Source: Beroe forskalii (lineage: Eukaryota > Ctenophora > Nuda > Beroida > Beroidae). From it: DNA of 64,000 nucleotides. The notes below the pieces were generated by a model. The model did not search any database and was not told the DNA's origin. It saw only the letters and a list, made by a program, of their open reading frames with translations. Shown here in pieces: positions 47,023 to 56,966 of this stretch. The position numbers were made by a program, and so were the translations under genes. The first letter of the stretch is position 1. Every line of letters starts with the position of its first letter. The stretch covers positions 248,001-312,000 of the forward strand of contig WFMF01000147.1 in NCBI GenBank assembly GCA_011033025.1. The letters run 5' to 3'.

Positions 47023-47218
47023 TTAACAGTGACTTGGGAGAAAATAAGCAACTGAGAGGCCCAAAAATGCAAGTTTTGTAAAATTGCTCCTTCATAATTT
47101 TTTTATTTTTTTTCTTTGACAACTTTTTTCTGCTCAAAATTGATGATACTAAATATGTTCAAAAGGACAAGTCCGTATCTTTTACCGTTTTGGCAGGAGA
47201 GGGGGGTCCAGACTTTTT

Positions 47219-47613
47219 AAGATAAGATAAGATAAGATAAGATAAGAAAACATTTTTGTCATATGACAACACAACTGGATACAATTCCTCGCCACACTTA
47301 TTCTTTCATCATGCACCCTAACAAGGTACTTAAACTACAACAATAAGTTAAAAAACATGAACATTGTACCGCAAGCAGGTACCAATACTAAATAACATAC
47401 AGGCAGGCTCATTACATCATAATATACATACAGGTATAAGCTTGCATTCTGCCACAAAATTACTGATCTGCTATTATAAAGTTATGATAACATATCAAAT
47501 TTAAAAATACAAGAAACATAATCTGAGAAAATGATCACAGTATAAGAATGATTTAATGAGTATAAATATTGATACCTTTTTCCTTGCTACAAAAGGATTG
47601 TCTAACAAGTAAT
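47219..47613 (-). mobile_element. LINE 3'-end fragment with TTATC-repeat tail
   Basis: On the minus strand the fragment ends in five or more TTATC repeats at 47219-47245. It lies between TTTTTA direct repeats, the expected result of 5'-truncated LINE insertion. No ORF remains and the LINE family was not identified. Confidence 0.5.
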
Positions 47614-47629
47614 TTTTACCCACCCTGTA

Positions 47630-48178
47630 CACCAAATATCTATATTTAAAACAGTTACAAAATATATACCAGTCTTAAGGGGGCAGGGGGTCTTTGGGGT
47701 GTCAATAGCTAGACAGAGGAGCATCGCAGCCACCAGAAATTAACTTTACTGAATGAAAAAATCCTGTTCCCAGCCTGAGTTATGTAACTTCGAAAAACAA
47801 AACCCGCCTGCTTGCTAAACACATATATCCCTGTGTGGCTCGCGCGGCGCGCTTCCCCAGCGTGTCCCGTAGGGAAGCGCGCGGCGCGTACACACACCTA
47901 TGCGGGCTTAGGAACCGGCCTGCAATCACTGAATCACATGAGCACAACCACAGCATTGAGAGAGTGCTGCAATGTTTTATCATAAAGGGTTTAAACGTTA
48001 CCATTGTGTGAGATATACACCACAATTCCATTGACTGTTTCAGGATTATGAAATTCTTCTTCAGGAACTCTATTTGGTGAAACCCTAGGGTACTGGTTAG
48101 GCCAAGAACTCTATACAGTTATTAAAAAAACATTCAACTTTATGTTTGAAAATATGGAGTTCAACAAATTATTAAAAC
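47630..48178. other. Inter-element DNA with CG-rich palindrome
   Basis: 47840-47895 has GGCGCGCTTCCC...GGGAAGCGCGCGG. The sequence TTGCTAAACACATATATCCC next to it recurs inverted near 51530 and directly near 57237. 47960-48010 resembles 45953-46000 (GCTGCAATGTTTTATCAT). Confidence 0.5.
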
Positions 48179-48179
48179 A

Positions 48180-51100
48180 AATTAATAATAATAATAATAA
48201 ATTGAAATTTAGGAACACTGCTTTTAAGGCTTGCTTATACTCAGCAGTGTTAAAATCTTAAAAACTCATGATATAAAATCTATAATTTAACTATCATAAA
48301 CTAGTGCCTTCTTTAAACCTTGTTAACATGAAATTCATAGAAAGAAAAAACACCTTACACAAAACAAATAATTATCATCATGAAAGAAGCACAAGCGACC
48401 AAGAAATCATTTCGTCAGTTTCATAGTGTCTGATAAGGAAAGTTCAAAAAGATAGGTTTTCAAAAGTTTTTTGAACACATCTGTGCCAGAAGCTGTAGTA
48501 ATATGGTGAGGGAGGTTGTTAAATACCTTGGGACCAATAAATGAGAGGCTTCTTTGTCCAAGCCTAGTATTCATCACAGGAGTCAATAGTCTTGGTGTAT
48601 AACCTTGATAGGAGTAGGTAAACATGTCCTGGATATACATAGGAGCCTGACCATTAATGGCCTTATATGATAAAAGTGCAATTTTAAACACAATACGTTT
48701 TTTGATCTGAAGCCAGTGAAGATTATGAAGATCATCATCTACATGATCATATTTATACTTGCCAGTGACCAATTTTGCTGCAGAATTCTGAATTATCTGT
48801 AGTTGATTGACAAGCCTTTCAGCAATCCCATAGTATAGACAGTTACAATAATCCAAACAAGAGATAACCATGCTATTCACAACTAACTTCATTTGATCCT
48901 TTGTGAGCAGAAATCGAACTTTACAGAGGTTCCTAATGGTATGGAATGCATTCTTCTTAAGGGAGACTATTTGTTTCTCAAAAGTTAATCTTTGGTCCAT
49001 TTGAACACCAAGATTCTTGACCACTGAAAGAAATCTTATGGTTGTCCCACTAAGAAGATTAACACCCTTGATGACAATTTGTTGGAGGATTTTACTTGAA
49101 GCAAATATTGTGATCTGAGTTTTAGGTTCATTGAGTTGAAGGTAGTACTTAGACATCCATTTTCGTATCACATCAAAACAGCCATTAATCTGATTTGTCA
49201 ATATGTCAACCTGGTCTAATGGAGGGAATTTCTTTGTGACCTGATGATCATCAGCATAACCAAATATTGTGAACCCTAGCCTTTGTACACATAGGTAAAT
49301 GGACCGGATGTATATGTTGAATAAGACTGGGCCTAGCACTGATCCCTGGGGGACACCAAATTTGATTGTGATTGTTTCTGAAGTGATAGAACCAAGTCTT
49401 ATTCTCTGTGAACGGCCTTTGAGGAAACTAACAAACCATGCTAAAGCAGTCCCTCTAATTCCAATCTCATACTTCAGAATTTTCAACAGCAGTGAATGAT
49501 CCACAGTATCAAAGGCAGCACTGAGGTCTAAGAGCATCAGTACTGTTGCTGTATTTTCATCAGCAGCTATCAGTAAGTCATTGACAATTTTTACCAGTAT
49601 GGTTTCAGTACTGTGATTTTTCTTATAGGCAAACTGGTCTGGGCAATGAAGGTTATTATGCTGCATATGAGTATTAAGCCTTTTCAAAACAACACGCTCA
49701 ACTAGTTTACCCAAAAAGGTGAGGTTGGAAACAGGGCGATAGCTGCCAAGACTATTTTCATCAAGTTTTTTATCTTTTAACAGAGGTGTAATGTCAGCTA
49801 GTTTCACACCATCCATAGAGCCTGAACTCAAGGATAAGTTAACTAAGTCAACAATTGTGGGAAGTAGTGAGGCAATGTTATCTTCAAGCAATTGCTGGGG
49901 CAACATATCAGCAGGAGAACATTTTATGCCACTCTCAGCAATGATATCCCTTATCTCATCAACAGTTGTTGGCAAAAACTCATAGAGTGTTGAGGAGGTT
50001 TCATGAGACTGGAAAGGGGACTCTGGTGTAATTTCAGGATCAAACTTCTCACGGATTTTATCAATTTTTTCTACATAGAACTGATTAAAGTCACTGGCAA
50101 GTTTTGCAATATCTTCAGTTTCAGGCAGAGTGTGGATCTTTTGTTTGTCAAGCACCTTGTTGACAATACTGTAAAGAGTCCGAGTGTTCCCTTTAGATTG
50201 CTGAATAACATTACCTAGATAAGCCTTTTTCTTATTCTTTGCTAACATAGTTGTCCTCCAGCACAGCTCTTTGTAAAACAGGTATGCATCCTCTGAAACA
50301 TGCTTTGTCCTTTCTGCTTGACGTCGAAGTTTCCTCAATTCCCTGTACTCCTTATCAAACCATGGTGCTTTATCCACAACAGAAATGAATTTGTTGACCA
50401 TAGGAGCATGATTGTTCAGAAGACCACCAAGTGCAGATGACAAATTATTAACAGCTATTCCAAAACTCTTGCTTGTGGAGGTTGAAACAAGTAAGTCCTG
50501 GAGGTCAGATGAGAATTCTTCTTTATCAATTTTAGCTAGATTCCTGACCTGGATCTTTTTGAAGTACTTACCACTCAACTGAACATTCAATTCACAAAAA
50601 ACTGGATAATGATCAGATCCCAAGGAGTTGAGAGGATCAACACAAACAGAGTAAGTCAATGTTTTGTTTAGTGAGAATAAGAAAACTTGGTCAAGGGATG
50701 CACCTCCAATATGAGTTGGTTGATCCACTAACTTTCTCATACCATATGAAGTGAAGATATCAAGGCATTGCTTTTCAACACCAGCTGCTGCATTCTCAAA
50801 ATGAACATTCAAGTCTCCTGCAATAATGAAGTCATCTGATTTTGCTGAAATCTCCGACAGAAGGCAATCAAGTTCACTTTGGAATACTGATGTTAATGCC
50901 CCAGTCCTGTACAAGGTCACTAAGATAATTTTTGTAGTTTCAGTTTTCAGCCAAACAGCAATGTACTCAAAACTTTGAAAGAGTTTGATTGAACTGCATT
51001 GAACAACATCTAATCCAGTTTTAAATAAAACTGCAGCACCTCCTCCTCTCTTATCACTCCTGAATTCGTGTAATATTGAGTAGCCATGAGATCTTATAAT

Positions 51101-51184
51101 ACTTGTCGTAGCATTGGTATCATCATCATTAAAATCGTTATCATCATCATTAAAATCGTAAGAAAATTTTTTCAGGACATCCAT
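48180..51184 (-). mobile_element. CR1/L2-like LINE on the minus strand, nearly intact ORF2
   Basis: It comprises the 925-codon ORF2 plus about 230 bases of 3' untranslated region ending in a TTA-repeat tail at 48180-48205. The 5' part, including ORF1 and the beginning of the endonuclease, is missing. It differs from copies A and B in sequence and tail, so it is another family. Confidence 0.8.
48407..51184 (-). CDS. LINE ORF2: endonuclease (5'-truncated) and reverse transcriptase
   Basis: This is an uninterrupted ORF of 925 codons. Residues about 35-60 read FRSDKRGGGAAVLFKTG, residues about 115-130 IIAGDLNVHF and residues about 190-200 GSDHYPVF, all APE-type endonuclease motifs. Residues about 545-560 read LLDLSAAFDTVDH, about 610-620 GVPQGSVLGP and about 640-646 GYADDHQ, which are reverse transcriptase motifs A, B and C. 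The C-terminal LINE region follows. The usual endonuclease start (N..S...K, TETWL) is absent. Instead the first 20 residues are Asp/Asn-rich from a short direct repeat at 51120-51165, so the true element end is about 51120 and the ATG at 51184 is fortuitous. The lack of stops suggests a recent insertion. Confidence 0.85.
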   Translation of the reverse strand: MDVLKKFSYDFNDDDNDFNDDDTNATTSIIRSHGYSILHEFRSDKRGGGAAVLFKTGLDVVQCSSIKLFQSFEYIAVWLKTETTKIILVTLYRTGALTSVFQSELDCLLSEISAKSDDFIIAGDLNVHFENAAAGVEKQCLDIFTSYGMRKLVDQPTHIGGASLDQVFLFSLNKTLTYSVCVDPLNSLGSDHYPVFCELNVQLSGKYFKKIQVRNLAKIDKEEFSSDLQDLLVSTSTSKSFGIAVNNLSSALGGLLNNHAPMVNKFISVVDKAPWFDKEYRELRKLRRQAERTKHVSEDAYLFYKELCWRTTMLAKNKKKAYLGNVIQQSKGNTRTLYSIVNKVLDKQKIHTLPETEDIAKLASDFNQFYVEKIDKIREKFDPEITPESPFQSHETSSTLYEFLPTTVDEIRDIIAESGIKCSPADMLPQQLLEDNIASLLPTIVDLVNLSLSSGSMDGVKLADITPLLKDKKLDENSLGSYRPVSNLTFLGKLVERVVLKRLNTHMQHNNLHCPDQFAYKKNHSTETILVKIVNDLLIAADENTATVLMLLDLSAAFDTVDHSLLLKILKYEIGIRGTALAWFVSFLKGRSQRIRLGSITSETITIKFGVPQGSVLGPVLFNIYIRSIYLCVQRLGFTIFGYADDHQVTKKFPPLDQVDILTNQINGCFDVIRKWMSKYYLQLNEPKTQITIFASSKILQQIVIKGVNLLSGTTIRFLSVVKNLGVQMDQRLTFEKQIVSLKKNAFHTIRNLCKVRFLLTKDQMKLVVNSMVISCLDYCNCLYYGIAERLVNQLQIIQNSAAKLVTGKYKYDHVDDDLHNLHWLQIKKRIVFKIALLSYKAINGQAPMYIQDMFTYSYQGYTPRLLTPVMNTRLGQRSLSFIGPKVFNNLPHHITTASGTDVFKKLLKTYLFELSLSDTMKLTK

Positions 51185-51626
51185 CTGTGATTTTTTTGAA
51201 TGATTTGAATAAATAAAGTCCAGGGTGAAAACTGAAACTCTAAAAATGAACCTAGCCTAGCAAGGATTTAAAAAAAGAAACATTGCATTTAGAAACATCT
51301 ATGTTTGCGGTTATGAAATAGCTACAAAAGGCAACAAAGTTTGTACCAGGAGAACCACTGCTTAGCTTGGTTTACTCTAACTCTAGAGCCCTCTTTTGCG
51401 CGCGGTGAACTGCTTGGTGTGTATAATGTCCGGCCCAATGATCGAGTATAGACAGTTCTTCCTAAGCCATAGCAGGTGTAGAGCCAGCCGCCGCTTTCCC
51501 ACGGAGGCGCCGCGCACGAGCCACACAGGGATATACGTGTTTAGCAAAGACAGTTCAGTTATAGTTTTAAGTGTCTCCACGCGCGCAAAAGAGAGCCTAG
51601 GTTGATTATCTTCGAGGAACGCGCTA
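51185..51626. other. Inter-element DNA with a GC-rich inverted repeat
   Basis: CTCTTTTGCGCGCG at about 51391 and CGCGCGCAAAAGAG at about 51580 form an inverted repeat. The loop carries GCCACACAGGGATATACGTG, the inverse of the motif at 47820 and 57240. Confidence 0.6.
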
Positions 51627-51932
51627 CGGTGTACCAGAAGGATAAGTTATTGTACCTTTTTTTTTAAATAGAAATAACTTATCCTTCTGGTACAGGAGTG
51701 TGTCCCAAAAGGATAAGTTATTTTTATTTTTGAAAAAGAAAAAATAACTTATCCTTCTGGTACACGAGTGTGTCCCAAAAGGATAAGTTATTTTTTATTT
51801 TTGAAAAAGAAAAAATAACTTATCCTTCTGGTACACGAGTGTGTCCCAGAAGGATAAGTTATTTTTTATTTTTGAAAAAGAAAAAATAACTTATCCTTCT
51901 GGGACACGAGTGTGTCCCAGAAGGATAGCTTA
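51627..51932. repeat. Left palindrome array
   Basis: Tandem units of about 66-69 bases, each an inverted repeat AATAACTTATCC...GGATAAGTTATT joined by A/T-rich TTTTTGAAAAAG spacers. The centres alternate between GGTACACGAGTGTGTCCC and GGGACACGAGTGTGTCCC. Confidence 0.9.
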
Positions 51933-52045
51933 AACTTACAACACAACACATATTAAATTAACTAACTGAGGACTCTGAAATCCACAACCTAAGAACCCAC
52001 TCCCTGTGACATTGTTGTGTTTGCCTGTGGTATACCAGGTGTACC

Positions 52046-53761
52046 ATGTCACAAGGTGATGGTTTGAAGGCTAAGGTTCCTGAGGACTCGGTTAGAGTAT
52101 CATTACAGGTAAATGACAAATGTAAGAATGGTGATGATGCTCTTGAACCAAAGATTGTTAAAGTAGAGTTGAGAAAGTTGAACTCAACTACTTCAGGACC
52201 TAATTCAATCAAAGATACTGTCCCAAACTCAGCTGAGGTGAGTTGTGATAATGTACCCAGTTTCAAATTTGCAAAGAATGTTTCCACTGATGAAATAGTG
52301 AGTACTGATGCAGAAATCATTGAATTTGATTCATTCAAATATGTTAATAAAGATACTGTCATCAAAGCCCTCCTCTTTTATATCAAAAGTGTTGACCAGC
52401 TCAACAATGAATTCTCCTTAATTACAGATTCCACTACCAGTAGTGAATTGAATTGCTCATGTAAAGATGATACTGTTATTTCTACAGATCTTAGTGCTGA
52501 ATGTGGGAATGATAGTGAGCTACCTTGCTTATTAAAGGATATAAGCAGTCAGGATGATAGCAGTGAAGACGACAGTAGTGAAGATGAAAGCAGTGAAGAG
52601 GAGCACAATGATGATCATGAGATTGATGCATGTGGTGAGTTGGGCAATAGTATTCATTATGATGACAAGGTAGAAATGATTGACAAACGTGTTGATGATC
52701 TTTCACAGTCAATGGACGAAATAAAGCTGCTATTGCATCAGGTGTTAAATTGCAAAAATGAGGGAAGTGTTCATACAAGTACTGTTATGGGAATCAATTT
52801 GACTTCTGGGTCAGATCACTCTGTTCTTTCAAGTGAAGAAGAACAGCTGCCTAAAAGAACTAATAGTGCCAGCTACGCATCTGTTGTGGGAACAGCAGCA
52901 CCACCATCAAATAATGCTGCTGTTTTCAGCAAAGCCCAACCAACATCTACTTCAGGTAAGACATTGAAAGAGTCTTCCATGGAGGTTCTGATTTTGCATC
53001 CTATTGACAAGAACCATGAATCAGCTCAAACTAATATGAATAATGCTAAGAAAGCAGCAGAAAACATGCTTAAGAATGTTCAGGTAGAATTCATTAGGGC
53101 TAATTCCAAGAGCATGAAGATTGTAATAGGTTTCAAAGACGTGAATGCAAGAAATCATATTGAGAAAGTATTAAAAGACTCTAATGCCATTTGTGACCAT
53201 GGTTATGAGATCAGACATGCAACAAAAATGCTTCCTAAAGTGAGCTTGCATAATGTTCTTAGTGAGGTCTTGGAAGAAGTTGATAGATCCCAGGTTACTG
53301 ATATTGTCAGGAAACAGGAGAAGGAGATAATTTTGAATAAGGTGCTGTCAAAAAATCCATGTGTCAGAAATTTGCATGATATTGGACATACATTGGAAGT
53401 TGTTTATGTTAGCAAGAATAACAGCAATGCATTCTATACCATTGGATTCAAACTTTCTCCAGCCATCAGGACAGCTTTAGTCCAGCAGCAACAAGGAAAT
53501 ATCTATCTGGGTAATAGTAGATATCAGTTTCGTGATAGGTTTCATTTCAAGCATTGCTATCATTGTCAGATGCTTGGACACATTTCAGTGGACTGTCCAT
53601 CCAAAGATAAATCCCCTGTATGTATGTTCTGCATGAAAAACCATAGATCTAGCTCATGCCCAGTAAAAGATGATCAAAAAAGCCATTGTTGTGTTTGGTG
53701 CCTTGCATCAAAGCATGGTAATGATGCAGAGAAGCATAAAACTCATCATGCAGGTGATTAA
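52046..53761 (+). CDS. LINE copy B ORF1, intact nucleic-acid-binding protein
   Basis: This is a continuous 571-codon ORF from ATG at 52046. Residues 165-190 are an acidic tract (SSEDDSSEDESSEEE). Residues about 310-380 hold the conserved block VEVLILHPIDKN...VQVEFIRANSKSMKIVIG. The C-terminus has a CCHC zinc knuckle CYHCQMLGHISVDC, a second finger CMFCMKNHRSSSC and a third Cys/His cluster CCVWCLASKHG. LINE ORF1 proteins coat the transcript and act as chaperones. Unlike the following ORF2, this frame has no break. Copy A has the same protein with a single late frameshift. Confidence 0.85.
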   Translation: MSQGDGLKAKVPEDSVRVSLQVNDKCKNGDDALEPKIVKVELRKLNSTTSGPNSIKDTVPNSAEVSCDNVPSFKFAKNVSTDEIVSTDAEIIEFDSFKYVNKDTVIKALLFYIKSVDQLNNEFSLITDSTTSSELNCSCKDDTVISTDLSAECGNDSELPCLLKDISSQDDSSEDDSSEDESSEEEHNDDHEIDACGELGNSIHYDDKVEMIDKRVDDLSQSMDEIKLLLHQVLNCKNEGSVHTSTVMGINLTSGSDHSVLSSEEEQLPKRTNSASYASVVGTAAPPSNNAAVFSKAQPTSTSGKTLKESSMEVLILHPIDKNHESAQTNMNNAKKAAENMLKNVQVEFIRANSKSMKIVIGFKDVNARNHIEKVLKDSNAICDHGYEIRHATKMLPKVSLHNVLSEVLEEVDRSQVTDIVRKQEKEIILNKVLSKNPCVRNLHDIGHTLEVVYVSKNNSNAFYTIGFKLSPAIRTALVQQQQGNIYLGNSRYQFRDRFHFKHCYHCQMLGHISVDCPSKDKSPVCMFCMKNHRSSSCPVKDDQKSHCCVWCLASKHGNDAEKHKTHHAGD

Positions 53762-53800
53762 AAATGTCCTGTAATCAGCAGAGAAATAAATCGGCGTGAT

Positions 53801-56740
53801 GTGATCAACGGAGCAGAAACAAATTGCCTAATTCAAGACCTAAGAGTAGCATGTTTTTATGCTCAATCAATCTGTAATAAAGTTTGTGGGACATTGGAAT
53901 TGCTGAAGGAAAGAAATATTGATATTTGTTGTTTAAGGCAAAAGATAAAGCAATTATCAGAAATTCATGATTTTGGATTTGAAATCATAAGCTGTCCTCG
54001 AAGGTGTAAAGGAGGTGGGGTAGCATTTTTGTTTGACCCTAAAAGAATTTCTGTGGATAGGCACATTGTCAAGGGTTTTAAATCATTTGAAGTCTCAGAG
54101 TGTTTGATTAAAACAGCCAAAGTTCCAACAAGAGTCTGTGTTATCTATAGGACTACACGTGCAAAATGTAAAAGCAACTATGAAGAGACCAAAATTGTTA
54201 ACTTTATGGAAGAATTTGAAAAATATCTTGAAGAAGTTGTAGAAGAATGGTGCACCAATGATATGTGGTGATTTCAATTTCCATGTTGAGAATAGAGAAG
54301 ATCAAAATGCTAAAAGTTCATAGCTTTATATGAAAGTAAAGGCTTCCAACAACATGTAAGTGAACCAACTCATATCTCAGGAGGAACCTTAGATCTTTTC
54401 TTAACTTTGAAATCAGGAGTAGATAGTTTGCCTATCAAAGATGTTGTTGTTGAAGTTGACAAAGGCACAACATCAGACCATCATCTTGTCTTCCTTGATA
54501 TACCAGGCCATAATAGTCCCCTTCAAGTCAGTAAAGGCAAGGCTTTTGAAACAAAAGATGTAAGGGAATTCAAGAAAATTGATATAGAAGAGTTTCGACA
54601 TGACTTGTTTTGCTCTTTGAGTATGGCAGATCTTAAATCAGTTGATGAGGCTGTTGATGTGTATCAGAAAACAACAGAATATGTGCTAGATAAGCATGCA
54701 CCATATACTACCCGGAATTTCAAAATAGGTAAATCACCTTGGTGGAATAGTAACTGTGCAGCTGCTAAAGTTGAAATGAGAAAAGCTCAGAGAAAGTTCT
54801 ATAAGAACAAAGATGACACTGAAGCAAGGAAATTTATAATGAGAAGTGTATTGACAAAGCTATCATAATAAATAGGCGAGGAACCTGTATTTCAATGAAA
54901 ACTTAGTTCCAGTCAAGGAAACCCAAGGGCAACATATAAGGTTCTGAACCATCTGCTAGACAAGGAATATGGTGTTAATAAATTGCCAAAATGCCATAGT
55001 GATGAGATATTAGCTGAGGACTTCAGAAATTCTTTGATAAAAAAGTCAAAGACATCTATAAAAATATAGGAGAATTTGTCAACCTTGAAATGTCCTGAAA
55101 CTGGAAATGGTGATGGGCATAATCAACAGAAGTGCAACAAGCTTTCTGTATTTCGAGAAGTTTCTGTTAAGGAGCTTATGGAATTAGCGCGGGATCTGAC
55201 AGATAAGTCATGTGAACTAGATACCTTGCCAATCTCTGGCTATTCAAGGCTTCCTACCAGAACTAATAGATACAATTCACTTTATTGTTAATGAGTCATT
55301 GAGAACAGGGAATTTTCCATCACAACTTAAAAGAGCTCTTATAAGACCAAGCTTGAAGAAATCAAATCTTGATTCAGATGTTCTCAGTAACTATCGACCT
55401 GTCAGTAACATTCCCTACATTTCCAAACTCCTTGAAACAGTTGTGCATAGTCAGCTCATTGAGTTCCTAGATAGTGAAAAGCTGTTCTCTAATAACTATC
55501 AGTCTGCCTATCGCAAGTTTCATAGTTGTGAAACTTGCAGTTCTTAAGATACAGAATGATCTGCTGATGATGATGGACAAAAGAAATAATGCTGTGCTGC
55601 TGCTGCTTGACTTAAGTGCAGCATTTGATACGATCAATCATGACATCCTACTTCAAAGACTGAAAAAGTGCTATAGATTAGATGGCTTAGTTGTCCAATG
55701 GCTTCGATCATACCTCTCAGATAGAAAATTCCAGGTAACAGTCAATGGTTGCTACTCTTCTGAATGTGAACTGAATATTGGTGCCTCAAGGGTCAATTCT
55801 TGGACCACTTTTGTTTATTTTATATACCAAAGGGCTTGAAAGAATAGTGACTAAGTATGGATTTTGCATTCATTTGTGCAGATGATACTCAGATCTATTT
55901 TGCATTTGATGTTGATTCTGAGAATCCTGATCTGACAAATATACAACTATGTCTTGAAGTTAAGAATTGGATGACAATCAACTTTATGAAACTCAATGAT
56001 GATAAGACAGAATTCCTCGACATAGGTTACTATGTTAGTCCTATCAAGGAGCTCAATCTTGGTCACAATTTTGGTGAAATACAACTGTCCCCAGCATTAC
56101 ATGCCAAGAATCTTGGCTTTTATTTTGATCATCAGCTAGATTTGAGTGAGCAAATAAGGTAATCTCTCAGATTTGCTACCTCAATCTGAGATCTCAAACG
56201 GATAGGATCGAAACTCAGTCATGAATTGAAAGTTCAGCTTGTCCATTCAAATATTCTTTCTGTTATTGACTATTGCAATGCATCATATGGAGGACTGACA
56301 CAGAAAAACATCCAAAAGCTACAAAAGCTCCAAAATAATGCAGTTCGATTCATTTTCAGATTAACAGGAAAGAAAAATGGGAGCATATCAAACCTTATCT
56401 TAAAAACTTCACTTCCTACCAGTTGAATTTCGGATTAGATTCAAAATAGCTCTTTGGTGTTCAAATGTCTGAATAATTTAGCTCCCCAATACCTTCAGAA
56501 CTTATTTCATTGAGAGATGTGAAGAATGTTAGTCTAAGATTAGATAATGACTTTTATTTACTTAAAGTTCCTCTGCCATCACGTCTGTTAAAAAACAGGG
56601 CATCTTTCTGTCATATTGCTCCCAAGATATGGAATAGTTTGCCTTATAGCATAAGATGTGTACAGAATTGGGAACATTTAAGAAATTGCTGAAGACTTTC
56701 TATTTTGACATGGCTTTTGATGCAATTGAATGATATGGGC
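53801..56740 (+). pseudogene. LINE copy B ORF2, broken endonuclease and reverse transcriptase
   Basis: The pieces in order are 53801-54271 (RVACFYAQSICNK...; the TETWL motif is deleted), 54407-54868 (endonuclease end with DHHLVFLD), 55076-55547 (NYRPVSNIPYISKLLE), 55474-55839 (LLDLSAAFDTINHDILL), 55857-56162 (ADDTQIYFAFD) and 56226-56740 (C-terminal region). At least six frame breaks separate them. An ATTTATTT tail follows at about 56873-56890. Confidence 0.8.
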
Positions 56741-56966
56741 CAGATATTGAATTTAGTCATATGATCATATTGATCTGGTATTTTTTGTAGTATTTTGGTG
56801 GTCACGCTTCAATGGCATAATATTTCCGAAGGTTTTATTAGTAAGTGTCTAAGCGTGTAATAAGTACTTTTGATTTATTTATTTATTTATAGATATGTTT
56901 GAAGTGATTGATCATTGATGCAGTGAAACACAAATCTCAAAAATGATATCAAACCCACACACTATT

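Larger units (their letters stand above)
46034..47627. mobile_element. Mariner-like foldback element with two nested insertions
   Basis: The ends are CAGGGTGTGTAAAAAGTCTG at the left and TTTTTACCCACCCTG at the right, with TA on both sides (46032-46033, 47628-47629). The inner arms (46046-46170 and about 47090-47217) are complementary over more than 100 bases. It contains the 46311-47022 hairpin and a LINE 3' fragment at 47219-47613. TTTTTA occurs on both sides of that fragment, and its removal restores a right end that matches the left one. Confidence 0.75.
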
